NCBI RefSeq assembly: GCF_000195635.1
Contig: NZ_GL882697.1
Location: 34,598-98,597 of the forward strand
Length of the DNA: 64,000 nucleotides
Source of the DNA: Bacteroides fluxus YIT 12057
GTDB taxonomy: Bacteria > Bacteroidota > Bacteroidia > Bacteroidales > Bacteroidaceae
Reading direction: 5' to 3'
Shown: piece after piece, positions 9,430 through 16,897 of the stretch
How positions within the stretch are numbered: position 1 is the stretch's first letter
How the letters are laid out: each line of letters opens with the position of its first letter
The notes under the pieces: model-generated
The model's input: only the letters and a program-made list of their open reading frames with translations
Databases searched by the model: none
What the model was told of the DNA's origin: nothing
Made by a program: the position numbers and the translations under genes

Positions 9430-9660
9430 CGACTTTGGAGGAAAATCCCCCGACCGTGAGGGAGGGCAAGTTGGTCTTTGTCGGGCAGAATACTTTCTGT
9501 CGGACAAAGACACAACTTGCTCTGTTCGCTTGAACAGAGAATCCACCTCCGGCGGATTGCTGCGCGACGCTTGCGGCGTGCTGTGGTCCGTTGGAGCATC
9601 TTTCCTGCCGTTTCTCGGTTCTGACTTTGCAAAATTACACCGACATATCCATCTGTAAAA
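9430..9660. other. Candidate origin of transfer (oriT)
   Basis: This non-coding stretch lies directly upstream of mobA. A 17-bp inverted repeat has its left arm at 9466-9482 (GCAAGTTGGTCTTTGTC). Its right arm at 9503-9520 matches except for one extra base. A second perfect hairpin follows at 9520-9527 / 9532-9539 (CTCTGTTC / GAACAGAG), then a GC-rich segment. Adjacent inverted repeats next to relaxase genes are the usual architecture of oriT. The nick position cannot be read from sequence alone. Confidence 0.5.
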
Positions 9661-9673
9661 CATGCTGTTGTGC

Positions 9674-9706
9674 GACATTTGATGACATCTGATGCTGTCT
9701 GATGCC
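9674..9706. repeat. Helically phased decamer repeats upstream of mobA
   Basis: Three direct decamers in register (GACATTTGAT, GACATCTGAT, GCTGTCTGAT) are followed by a partial copy beginning GCCAC. The 10-base period puts every copy on the same face of the helix. Near-identical decamers recur between traD and traE at 12013-12042. This could be an operator array for an element-encoded regulator. Confidence 0.55.
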
Positions 9707-9783
9707 ACAAGGATGGAGTATCGCATCCAAACTGCTTGAAAGACCTTATTTTTGACGCAGATTTTAGATTGCAATAACATAAT

Positions 9784-10040
9784 CATGCATCCATGCAATG
9801 ACATCGTATTGCAACCTTATATCGATGCATCCATGCAATGACATCGTATTGCAATCTTATATCGATGTATCCATGCAATGACATCGTATTGCAATCGTAT
9901 ATCGATGCATCCATGCAATGACATCGTATTGCAATCATATATTGATTCATCCATGCAATGACGTCGTATTGCAATCGTATATCGATGCATCCATGCAATG
10001 ACACCGTATTGCAATCATATATTGATGCAACCATGCAATA
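9784..10040. repeat. Six 40-bp tandem repeats (iteron-like) upstream of traA
   Basis: Units run 9784-9823, 9824-9863, 9864-9903, 9904-9943, 9944-9983 and 9984-10023, with a partial seventh to about 10040. Each unit has TGCATCCATGCA (itself an inverted repeat) and then GCAAT, eight bases, ATTGC (a second inverted repeat). It ends in an AT-rich ATATC/ATATT. Copies differ at only a few positions. There are no unique spacers, so this is not a CRISPR. It lies ~110 bases before a ParA gene, where a centromere, replication iteron or operator array would be expected. The minus-strand open frames across it are by-products of the 40-base period. Confidence 0.9.
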
Positions 10041-10152
10041 CATGGAGGATTTTGAATGTGTTTGCTTCATGGTTCTATACGAGATTACCGGGTAGTACAT
10101 GTGGAGTAACAAAAAGAGAGAAAGTGAATATTAACCCCAAAAACGAAAAGGA

Positions 10153-10905
10153 ATGAACAAACGTCCGATTCTTGTCGCCTTCAGTAACCAGAAAGGCGGT
10201 GTGGGCAAGTCCACGGTAACGATAGTACTTGCCAGTTATTTCAATTATGTAAAAGGGTTGAATGTTGCAGTTGTTGACTGTGACTATCCCCAGTTTAGCC
10301 TGGACAAACTACGGGGAAGGGATTTGAAGAACCTGGAAAAGAGCGAGTATCACCAGCGGCTTTTCTGCCGCCAGTTTGAGAACAGCACTCGCAAGGCCTA
10401 TCCGATAGTCACTTCTACTCCGGAAGAGGCCGCAAAGATTCCCGGCAGGCTGGAAGGTGATTATGACCTGATATTCTTCGACCTTCCCGGTACGGTCAAT
10501 TCCCGTGGAGTGTTCGAGTCCGTCATGAACATGGATTTTATTTTCACCCCCATCGTGAAAGACCGGATGGTCATGCAGAGCAGTCTTTCCTTTGTTTCGA
10601 CCGTGCAGGATTTCATTGGCCAGCATCCGAATGCTCCCTTGAAAGACATACGTCTGTTCTGGAACCGCATGGACAGCCGTACGTCCAAGGAACTCTTTGT
10701 GATGTACAATACCATCATATCTCGTATGGGATTGAAGGTGTTCGATACCGTGCTTCCTGACCTTGAGCGATTTAACAAGGAGATGACTCCCTTGTCCAGA
10801 CAGCATTTCCGCTGCACCTTGCTTCCTCCTTCTGAAATTCTCCTAAAAGACAGCAGACTGGAAGCATTTGCGCAGGAAATGGAACGTATCATTTTTCCCG
10901 GATAA
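10153..10905 (+). CDS. traA: TraA, ParA/MinD-type ATPase
   Basis: A 250-aa Walker-type ATPase with the deviant Walker A KGGVGKST at residues ~15-22, switch I-like VVDCDYPQ and Walker B-like LIFFDLPGT. It is the first gene of the plus-strand transfer operon in CTnDOT-type elements. ParA proteins position DNA or protein complexes through ATP-dependent binding to the nucleoid. The short length without an N-terminal HTH resembles small type Ib ParA proteins. Those act with a separate small DNA-binding partner and upstream repeats. The 40-bp repeats upstream and the DUF3408 gene five bases downstream fit that pattern. Confidence 0.9.
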   Translation: MNKRPILVAFSNQKGGVGKSTVTIVLASYFNYVKGLNVAVVDCDYPQFSLDKLRGRDLKNLEKSEYHQRLFCRQFENSTRKAYPIVTSTPEEAAKIPGRLEGDYDLIFFDLPGTVNSRGVFESVMNMDFIFTPIVKDRMVMQSSLSFVSTVQDFIGQHPNAPLKDIRLFWNRMDSRTSKELFVMYNTIISRMGLKVFDTVLPDLERFNKEMTPLSRQHFRCTLLPPSEILLKDSRLEAFAQEMERIIFPG

Positions 10906-10910
10906 AAACT

Positions 10911-11345
10911 ATGGCAAAGAAAAGAGAAATATTCAAGGTGAATGAAGATGCCCTGAAGGACATGATGGCCAGTGAGTCCATCTCATGTGCCAAACCAGAG
11001 ACAGGCAGCATTGAAAATCTACCTTCCAGAGAATCAGAAAATGAAGTGCAAGAGGCGGAAAAACGTGAGCAGAAGAAGTTACGCAAAGCGGTACACAGCG
11101 ACCCGAATATGGATGAAAGGCTGGACCTGTATCGGACGCAGTTTTTGGAACGAAAAAAAACTGTCCAAAAGCGGCAGACCTATATCAGTTACGAAATCTA
11201 TCAAAGATTGGCCCGTGCACTTCCCATTTTTAATGCAGATATGACTATACCCGCTTTTCTGGACAATGTGCTGACGCATCATCTGGATACTTATAGTGAA
11301 GAACTTGACGAGCTATTTCGTCGCAATACCCAAAAATCATTCTGA
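10911..11345 (+). CDS. DUF3408 conjugative transposon protein (TraB/TraC type)
   Basis: A 144-aa protein. The first ~60 residues are polar and probably disordered, with many Lys and Glu. The C-terminal half (from ~80: RQTYISYEIYQRLARALP, then helices with FLDNVLTHHLDTYSEEL) looks like a strand-helix-helix unit of ribbon-helix-helix type and is the usual DUF3408 signature. It lies five bases after traA. Many related elements carry two DUF3408 genes here (traB and traC); only one is present, so I give no letter. DNA binding is an inference from the predicted fold and its position next to a ParA. Confidence 0.8.
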   Translation: MAKKREIFKVNEDALKDMMASESISCAKPETGSIENLPSRESENEVQEAEKREQKKLRKAVHSDPNMDERLDLYRTQFLERKKTVQKRQTYISYEIYQRLARALPIFNADMTIPAFLDNVLTHHLDTYSEELDELFRRNTQKSF

Positions 11346-11346
11346 T

Positions 11347-12006
11347 ATGGAAGAACTGATATACCTGTGTGTCCGGATTGTATGCATCGTTTATCTGCTG
11401 TACAGCGTGTATTGCTGGCGGACACGTATCGAAACCGTCTGCACCTTGCTTTATGGAAAGCCACCCGTGAAAAAAGAAAAGCCGGAAGCCTCCGGAACGG
11501 GGGCTGTAGCTTCTGAGGATGAGGTGATGGGAAGCACCCGTTACGTCTACCTGGACGAGAATGCCGGCAAGACGGCTGCCCCTTTCATGAGCCAGCCCCT
11601 TGAAAAGAACTTCATCGGGGAAGAGGAGAATGTGGAACAGGAAGAGGTAGAATGCAATCTTGCCCTTGAAAAGATGAAACTCCTGCTGCAAGAGCAGGAA
11701 GAGCTGGATGCCGGGAACCCCGATGTGGAATCCGTTTCGCCGGTCCTTTCGAGCAGGGATATGGAAACGCTGGGGGAATACCTGGCCCGCAAGGGAGAGG
11801 TCGGTGAGGAAAAGGCCCTGCAGGCAGCCCGTATTGTATTCTCCATCCAGCAGAGCAACCTGATTGACATTTTCACGTCCAATGCGGAAAACGCAAAAAT
11901 GGTGGACGAACTTCTGGACAGGTATCTGGATGAAGACGGAAATCCCAAGCCGCTTCCCCCGAAAGAAAACGAAAACCCTGCGGACGGATGGCGGAAATAT
12001 ATCTGA
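11347..12006 (+). CDS. traD: TraD conjugative transposon protein (DUF4122 type)
   Basis: A 219-aa protein that begins one base after the DUF3408 stop codon. It has one N-terminal hydrophobic segment (LIYLCVRIVCIVYLLYSVY), then a long acidic, Glu-rich cytoplasmic part. That part includes ECNLALEKMKLLLQEQEEL and a C-terminal helical stretch. The start at 11347 (MEELIYL) fits the operon spacing; the frame runs further upstream but overlaps the previous gene. The family is conserved in Bacteroides conjugative elements with no known biochemical role. The predicted topology suggests a membrane-anchored helper of the transfer apparatus. Confidence 0.78.
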   Translation: MEELIYLCVRIVCIVYLLYSVYCWRTRIETVCTLLYGKPPVKKEKPEASGTGAVASEDEVMGSTRYVYLDENAGKTAAPFMSQPLEKNFIGEEENVEQEEVECNLALEKMKLLLQEQEELDAGNPDVESVSPVLSSRDMETLGEYLARKGEVGEEKALQAARIVFSIQQSNLIDIFTSNAENAKMVDELLDRYLDEDGNPKPLPPKENENPADGWRKYI

Positions 12007-12012
12007 CCATGC

Positions 12013-12042
12013 GCCATCTGATGCCATCCGGTGCCATCTAAT
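12013..12042. repeat. Phased decamer repeats between traD and traE
   Basis: Three decamers in register (GCCATCTGAT, GCCATCCGGT, GCCATCTAAT) lie in the 120-base gap between traD and traE. A degenerate further copy follows, beginning GACAC. They share the core of the 9674-9706 decamers upstream of mobA. This gap is the largest in the first half of the transfer operon and may hold an internal control point. Confidence 0.55.
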
Positions 12043-12126
12043 GACACACCTGTCCAACCGCTTTCCTTTACTGATATATTTGTCACCGAAATCAAATTTA
12101 TGTCAAACCTCAAAAACGATTCTACC

Positions 12127-12423
12127 ATGAGAAAAAGAATCCTCTTATCCGTATTCAGCGTGCTGTTCACAGCCGGTCTTTTTGCACAGGGCCAGGGTCT
12201 GGCCGGCATCAACGAGGCCACCAGCCTCATGACTTCGTATTTCGACCCCGCCACCAAGCTCTGCTATGCCATCGGTGCCGTTCTCGGTCTGGTGGGCGGC
12301 ATCAAGACCTACGGCAAGTTCAGCAGCGGTGATCCGGATACGTCCAAGACGGCGGCGAGCTGGTTCTTCGCCTGCATCTTCCTGATTGTGGCAGCCACCA
12401 TTCTCCGCTCATTCTTCCTTTAA
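12127..12423 (+). CDS. traE: TraE (DUF4134) conjugative pilus/channel subunit
   Basis: A 98-aa protein with a signal-peptide-like start (MRKRILLSVFSVLFTAGLFAQ) and two hydrophobic helices (LCYAIGAVLGLVGGIKTYG and FFACIFLIVAATILRSFFL). This is the size and layout of VirB2-type pilins. The sequence SSGDPDTSKTAASWF is the hallmark of DUF4134. I chose the ATG at 12127 because it starts at the signal peptide; an in-frame ATG at 12100 is possible. TraF follows four bases later. Confidence 0.87.
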   Translation: MRKRILLSVFSVLFTAGLFAQGQGLAGINEATSLMTSYFDPATKLCYAIGAVLGLVGGIKTYGKFSSGDPDTSKTAASWFFACIFLIVAATILRSFFL

Positions 12424-12426
12424 TCC

Positions 12427-12753
12427 ATGGAGTACCGCATCAACAAGGGCGCCGGACGCCCGATTGAGTTCAAGGGACTGAAGTCACAGTACCTGTTCAT
12501 TTTTGCCGGCGGTCTTGTATCGGTCTTTCTGGTGGTGGTCATCCTCTATATGGCCGGTGTCAGCCAGTGGGTCTGCCTCACGTTCGGGGCCTTCTCCGGT
12601 TCGCTGACCGTATGGATGACCTTCCGCCTGAATGCCCGGTACGGGGAACACGGACTGATGAAGGCGCTGGCCGAAAAAAGCCATCCCCGCTACCTGACTG
12701 TCCGCCGCCGGATAAGAAGCCTATTAACCCCCAAGAAGAAAAAGAAGAAATGA
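12427..12753 (+). CDS. traF: TraF (DUF4133) membrane protein
   Basis: A 108-aa protein with two adjacent transmembrane helices (~residues 20-65) and a basic cytoplasmic tail ending in six lysines. It is conserved between TraE and TraG in Bacteroides elements, the place that VirB3 holds in classical type IV secretion operons; a VirB3-like role is inferred. Its stop overlaps the traG start as ATGA (12750-12753), which indicates translational coupling. The A-rich stretch before the stop could be slippery, but the reading frame is intact. Confidence 0.86.
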   Translation: MEYRINKGAGRPIEFKGLKSQYLFIFAGGLVSVFLVVVILYMAGVSQWVCLTFGAFSGSLTVWMTFRLNARYGEHGLMKALAEKSHPRYLTVRRRIRSLLTPKKKKKK

Positions 12754-15284
12754 GAAGCGTATTGAAAATCGCTGAGTTGGAAAGCCGCTTTCCGATCCTG
12801 GCCGTGGAGAACAACTGCATCGTCAGCAAGGATGGCGACATTACGGTGGCCTATGAAGTGGAGCTGCCCGAACTCTATACCGTGACATCCGCCGAGTACG
12901 AGGCCATGCACGGCACCTGGGTGAAGGCCATCAAGGTGCTTCCCGCCTTTTCGGTCGTGTACAAGCAGGACTGGTTCACCCGGGAAAGCTACTCTGCGGA
13001 GGGAGACGTTGCAGAAAGCTTCCTGTCCCGGAGCTATGCCGGCCATTTCAACGAGCGCCCCTATCTGCAGCACCGCTGTTTCCTGTACCTGACCAAGACC
13101 ACGCGTGAGCGGACCCGCCGCCGGAGCGACTTCAGCACCCTGTGCCGGGGATACATCCTCCCCAAGGAAATCACGGACTGGGATGCCGTGGTGAAGTTCC
13201 TCGAAGCCGTGGAGCAGTTCGAACGTATCATGAACGATTCCGGCCATGTTCGGATGAAACGGTTGAGGACGGAAGAACTGGTCGGTACGGAAGACGCTCC
13301 CGGGCTGTTCGAAAGGTACCTGGCCCTGGAAATGGAAGACAGACCTCCCGTATTGCAAGACATCTGCCTCGATCCCGGGCGGATGAGGGTCGGTGACAAA
13401 CGCCTCTGCCTGCATGTCCTTTCCGATACGGAGGACCTGCCCGCAAGCGTGGCTACGGACAGACGCTATGAGCGTCTGTCCACCGACCGCAGTGACTGCA
13501 TGCTTTCGTTCGCCGCTCCTGTCGGGCTGCTGCTTTCGTGTAACCACATCTATTCTCAGTATGTGTTCATTGACGATGCCCAGGAAATCCTGCAACGCAT
13601 GGAAAAGACTTCACGCAACATGCTGTCCCTGTCCAGGTACAGCCGGAGCAATGCCGTCAACCATGAATGGACGGAAATGTTTCTGGACGAAGCCCATACC
13701 CAAGGACTGCTTCCCGTACGCTGCCACTGCAACGTGCTGGCCTGGGCGGATGACGGCGAGGAACTCCGGCGCATCAAGAACGATACCGGAAGCCAGCTTG
13801 CCCTGATGGGCTGCGTCCCCCGTCACAACACGGTTGACACCCCCGTACTCTACTGGTCGGGCATTCCCGGAAATGCCGGTGACTTTCCGGCCGAGGAAAG
13901 TTTCCATACCTTCCTGGAGCAGGCCGTCTGCCTGTTTGCCTCGGAGACGAACTACCGCAGCTCTCCCAGTCCGTTCGGCATCCGCATGGCAGACCGCCGG
14001 AGCGGTGTTCCGGTCCACCTGGACATCAGCGACCTGCCCATGCGGAAGGGAATCATCACCAACCGCAACAAGTTCATACTCGGACCTTCGGGAAGCGGCA
14101 AGTCCTTCTTCACGAACCACCTTGTCCGGCAATATTACGAACAAGGATCCCATATCCTGCTGGTGGATACCGGAAACAGCTACCAGGGACTCTGTAACCT
14201 GATCCACAACCGGACCCGTGGGGAGGACGGCATCTACCTGACCTATGAGGAAGACAAGCCCATCGCCTTCAATCCGTTCTATTCGGAAACCCGGCAGTAT
14301 GACGTAGAAAAGCGTGAGAGCATCCAGACCCTGATACTTACGCTCTGGAAGCGTGAGGATGAAACCCCGAAACGTTCGGAAGAGGTGGCGCTCTCGGGTG
14401 CGGTCAATGCCTATATCCGCAGGATTGCCGAAGACCGGACGCTGAAACCCGATTTCAACGGCTTCTACGAGTTCGTGCGGGACGATTATCGCCGGGTGGT
14501 TGAGGAAAAGAAAGTGCGTGAAAAGGATTTTGACATAGACGGTTTCCTGAACGTACTGGAACCCTTCTACCGGGGCGGTGACTACGATTTCCTGCTGAAT
14601 TCGGAAGAGGAACTGGACCTGACCGAAAAGCGCTTCATCGTATTCGAGTTGGACAACATCAGCAGCCACAAGGTCCTTTTGCCTGTGGTCACACTCATCA
14701 TCATGGAAACCTTCATCGCCAAGATGCGCCGTCTGAAAGGCATCCGTAAGATGATATTGATTGAAGAGTGTTGGAAGGCGCTGATGTCCGCCAATATGAG
14801 TGGGTATATCAAGTATTTGTTCAAGACCGTCAGAAAGTATTTCGGTGAGGCAGTGGTGGTCACGCAGGAAGTGGACGATATCATCAGTTCGCCCGTCGTG
14901 AAGGAAGCCATCATCAACAACAGCGACTGCAAGATCCTGCTGGACCAGCGGAAATACATGAACAAGTTCGATCATATCCAGAAACTCCTGGGGCTGACCG
15001 ACAAGGAACGGGGGCAGATCCTGTCCATCAACCAGGCCAACCACCCCGGACGTATCTACCGTGAAGTATGGATCGGACTGGGAGGTACCCATTCGGCCGT
15101 ATATGCCACCGAGGTCAGCGAGGAGGAATACGCCATCTATACGACGGAAGAATCGGAAAAGCTGGAACTTCAGAAGCTGACGGAAGAACTGGACGGCAAT
15201 CTGCAGCTGGCTGTCAGGCAGCTGGCCAACCGTAGGAAAGCCGCCAGAAACAGTAACCTGTTAAACCAAGACAACCATGAATGA
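12750..15284 (+). CDS. traG: TraG, VirB4-type conjugative transfer ATPase
   Basis: An 844-aa ATPase that powers pilus assembly and substrate transfer. I chose the ATG at 12750 (MRSVLKIAELESRFP), which overlaps the traF stop. Walker A GPSGSGKS is at residues 445-452, Walker B-like KMILIEECWKAL is near 668-680, and the VirB4-type TQEVDDI follows. The N-terminal ~400 residues are the DUF3875-like part of Bacteroides TraG proteins. The length matches the family (~830-840 aa). Long open frames on the opposite strand across this gene come from its GC-rich codon use. Confidence 0.95.
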   Translation: MRSVLKIAELESRFPILAVENNCIVSKDGDITVAYEVELPELYTVTSAEYEAMHGTWVKAIKVLPAFSVVYKQDWFTRESYSAEGDVAESFLSRSYAGHFNERPYLQHRCFLYLTKTTRERTRRRSDFSTLCRGYILPKEITDWDAVVKFLEAVEQFERIMNDSGHVRMKRLRTEELVGTEDAPGLFERYLALEMEDRPPVLQDICLDPGRMRVGDKRLCLHVLSDTEDLPASVATDRRYERLSTDRSDCMLSFAAPVGLLLSCNHIYSQYVFIDDAQEILQRMEKTSRNMLSLSRYSRSNAVNHEWTEMFLDEAHTQGLLPVRCHCNVLAWADDGEELRRIKNDTGSQLALMGCVPRHNTVDTPVLYWSGIPGNAGDFPAEESFHTFLEQAVCLFASETNYRSSPSPFGIRMADRRSGVPVHLDISDLPMRKGIITNRNKFILGPSGSGKSFFTNHLVRQYYEQGSHILLVDTGNSYQGLCNLIHNRTRGEDGIYLTYEEDKPIAFNPFYSETRQYDVEKRESIQTLILTLWKREDETPKRSEEVALSGAVNAYIRRIAEDRTLKPDFNGFYEFVRDDYRRVVEEKKVREKDFDIDGFLNVLEPFYRGGDYDFLLNSEEELDLTEKRFIVFELDNISSHKVLLPVVTLIIMETFIAKMRRLKGIRKMILIEECWKALMSANMSGYIKYLFKTVRKYFGEAVVVTQEVDDIISSPVVKEAIINNSDCKILLDQRKYMNKFDHIQKLLGLTDKERGQILSINQANHPGRIYREVWIGLGGTHSAVYATEVSEEEYAIYTTEESEKLELQKLTEELDGNLQLAVRQLANRRKAARNSNLLNQDNHE

Positions 15285-15873
15285 CCCTTTTGAAACCGAC
15301 CCGCAGAAACGCAGCGAAATCGTGGAGTGCTTCTACTGGTCCCTGATGAACGGCTGGGATATTCCGCGGGATATCCGTGAACACTACGGCTTTTCCAAAG
15401 ACTACGAACTGTACCGGCAGCTGGAGGACATGGATCCGGAGGAATACAGGCAGCAGAGGCGGAAAGGTTCCGTGCCCGATATCCTTGAAGTGGATGCCAG
15501 GCTGACCCGGGCCGTAGAGCAGGTCTTCGAACGCCTCTGTACCCGCCCGCCCGCTGCGTATCTGGACCGGCTGCATGAAGAATGGCTGAAACTGAAGACA
15601 CTGGAAGCCGATCCCGAACATGTGGAAAACCCGTTTGTGACACCTTCTTTTCTGGTCAGGTACGCTATAGACCGGAGTGCTTCCGACACCGTCAGACAAA
15701 AGCAGGCGCAGACAGCCTGCAGGAAACTGGAGGAACGGATGGCGGGGATGACCGGCAAAAGGCAAACCCGGGAAACGGAGCCGGCTTCACGTCCGTTACG
15801 CAATCGGCAGCCTTGCCGGAAAGCCCATATACCGGTTGTCGCCAAACCGAAAGGACGCGGGAAGGGACTCTGA
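15277..15873 (+). CDS. Transfer-operon protein of unknown function (between traG and traI)
   Basis: A 198-aa soluble, charged protein whose ATG overlaps the last codons of traG by eight bases. It has a conserved-looking N-terminal half (ECFYWSLMNGWDIPRDIREH) and a helical middle, and ends in a basic, poorly structured tail. There is no signal peptide or membrane segment. Its position and tight coupling support a real gene of the operon. I cannot decide whether this gene or the next corresponds to CTnDOT traH. Confidence 0.72.
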   Translation: MNDPFETDPQKRSEIVECFYWSLMNGWDIPRDIREHYGFSKDYELYRQLEDMDPEEYRQQRRKGSVPDILEVDARLTRAVEQVFERLCTRPPAAYLDRLHEEWLKLKTLEADPEHVENPFVTPSFLVRYAIDRSASDTVRQKQAQTACRKLEERMAGMTGKRQTRETEPASRPLRNRQPCRKAHIPVVAKPKGRGKGL

Positions 15874-15899
15874 ACAGATGGCAAAATAAGAACAACATC

Positions 15900-16268
15900 A
15901 TGAAAAGACAAGACATGAAAAACAGACAGTTGTACAGACTGGCCGCCTGCCTGGTCGGGGCGGCAACGCTGCTGCTCCAGAGCTGCAGCGGAAACAGAAA
16001 CTGTGACCGCCTTTGCGGTTCATGGAGCAGTGTGGAAGGCAAGCCGGACGTCCTTATCTATAAGGAAGGGGATGCCTACAAGGTGACGGTGTTTTCCAGA
16101 AGCGGCAGGACGAGAAAACTGAAGCCGGAAACCTACCTGCTGGTGGAAGAGGACGGGAACCTGTTCATCAACACCGGCTACCGCATCGATGTCGCCTACA
16201 ACGAGGCGGCCGACATACTGACCTTCTCCCCGAACGGGGATTATGTAAGGAAGGAGGTGAAGCCATGA
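15900..16268 (+). CDS. Small lipoprotein of the transfer operon (DUF3876 type)
   Basis: A 122-aa protein with a lipoprotein signal (LAACLVGAATLLLQSCSG; the Cys would be lipidated) and a compact beta-rich domain. That domain starts at LCGSWSSVEGKPDVLIYKEG and continues with alternating polar strands. An ATG at 15900 or 15915 could start it. The stop overlaps the traI start (ATGA-type overlap at 16265). The fold pattern recalls small beta-sandwich DUF3876 proteins of conjugative elements. It is probably anchored in a membrane of the envelope as part of the channel. Confidence 0.75.
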   Translation: MKRQDMKNRQLYRLAACLVGAATLLLQSCSGNRNCDRLCGSWSSVEGKPDVLIYKEGDAYKVTVFSRSGRTRKLKPETYLLVEEDGNLFINTGYRIDVAYNEAADILTFSPNGDYVRKEVKP

Positions 16269-16894
16269 GAAGAGCGGTTCTCCTGCTGGGCATGGGAGCC
16301 CTGCTGCTGGCCGGAGAAGTCCGGGCACAATGGGTGGTGACCGATCCGGGCAACCTGGCCCAGAGCATCATCAACATGTCGGACAATATCGTGCACACTT
16401 CCGCAACGGCCACCAATACCGCACAGAACTTTGCGGAAACAGTGAAGATCTACCAGCAGTACAAGAAATACTACGATGCGCTGAAATCCGTGAACAACCT
16501 GGTGAAGGATGCCCGCAAGGTCAGTGAAATCATCCTGATGGTCGGCGATGTTTCGGAAATCTATGTGACGAACTTCCGGAAGATGCTGGGCGACAAGAAT
16601 TTTTCCCCGCAGGAACTGGACGCCATCGCTTTCGGGTACACCCGGCTGCTGGAAGAGAGCAACGGCGTGCTGCAGGACCTGAGACAGGTCATCAATGTCA
16701 GCACCCTCTCGATGACGGACAAGGACCGGATGGATGTGGTGGACGGCTGTCATGTCAGCATGCGCCGCTACCGCAACCTGGTGAACTATTATACGAACCG
16801 GAACATTGCCGTGAGTATCCTCCGTGCCCGGAAGAAGAACGATCTGGACCGCGTACTGGCGCTCTACGGAAGTGAAACCTCCAAATACTGGTAG
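16265..16894 (+). CDS. traI: TraI (DUF4141) periplasmic conjugation protein
   Basis: A 209-aa protein with a cleavable signal peptide (LLLGMGALLLAGEVRAQW) and an all-helical mature part. That part has long amphipathic helices (AETVKIYQQYKKYYDALK) in the manner of VirB5/TrbJ pilus-tip proteins. The motif VVTDPGNLAQSI at the mature N-terminus is typical of TrbJ/DUF4141. It overlaps the preceding lipoprotein gene by four bases and is followed by traJ after three. The VirB5-like role is inferred from fold and position. Confidence 0.86.
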   Translation: MRRAVLLLGMGALLLAGEVRAQWVVTDPGNLAQSIINMSDNIVHTSATATNTAQNFAETVKIYQQYKKYYDALKSVNNLVKDARKVSEIILMVGDVSEIYVTNFRKMLGDKNFSPQELDAIAFGYTRLLEESNGVLQDLRQVINVSTLSMTDKDRMDVVDGCHVSMRRYRNLVNYYTNRNIAVSILRARKKNDLDRVLALYGSETSKYW

Positions 16895-16897
16895 CCT

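Noticed and set aside
9784..10040. CRISPR array.
   Set aside because: The units are directly adjacent and there are no unique spacers; no cas gene is nearby.
9783..10112. Minus-strand open frames with repeated CNTxSLHG / IRCHCMDA peptide units over the 40-bp repeats.
   Set aside because: The repeats have no stop in one frame by chance, and both frames copy the same units. There is no start signal and the composition is not protein-like. The DNA repeat is the feature.
13611..15092. 493-aa minus-strand open frame opposite traG.
   Set aside because: It mirrors a strongly supported ATPase gene; GC-rich codons at the third position create long antisense frames.
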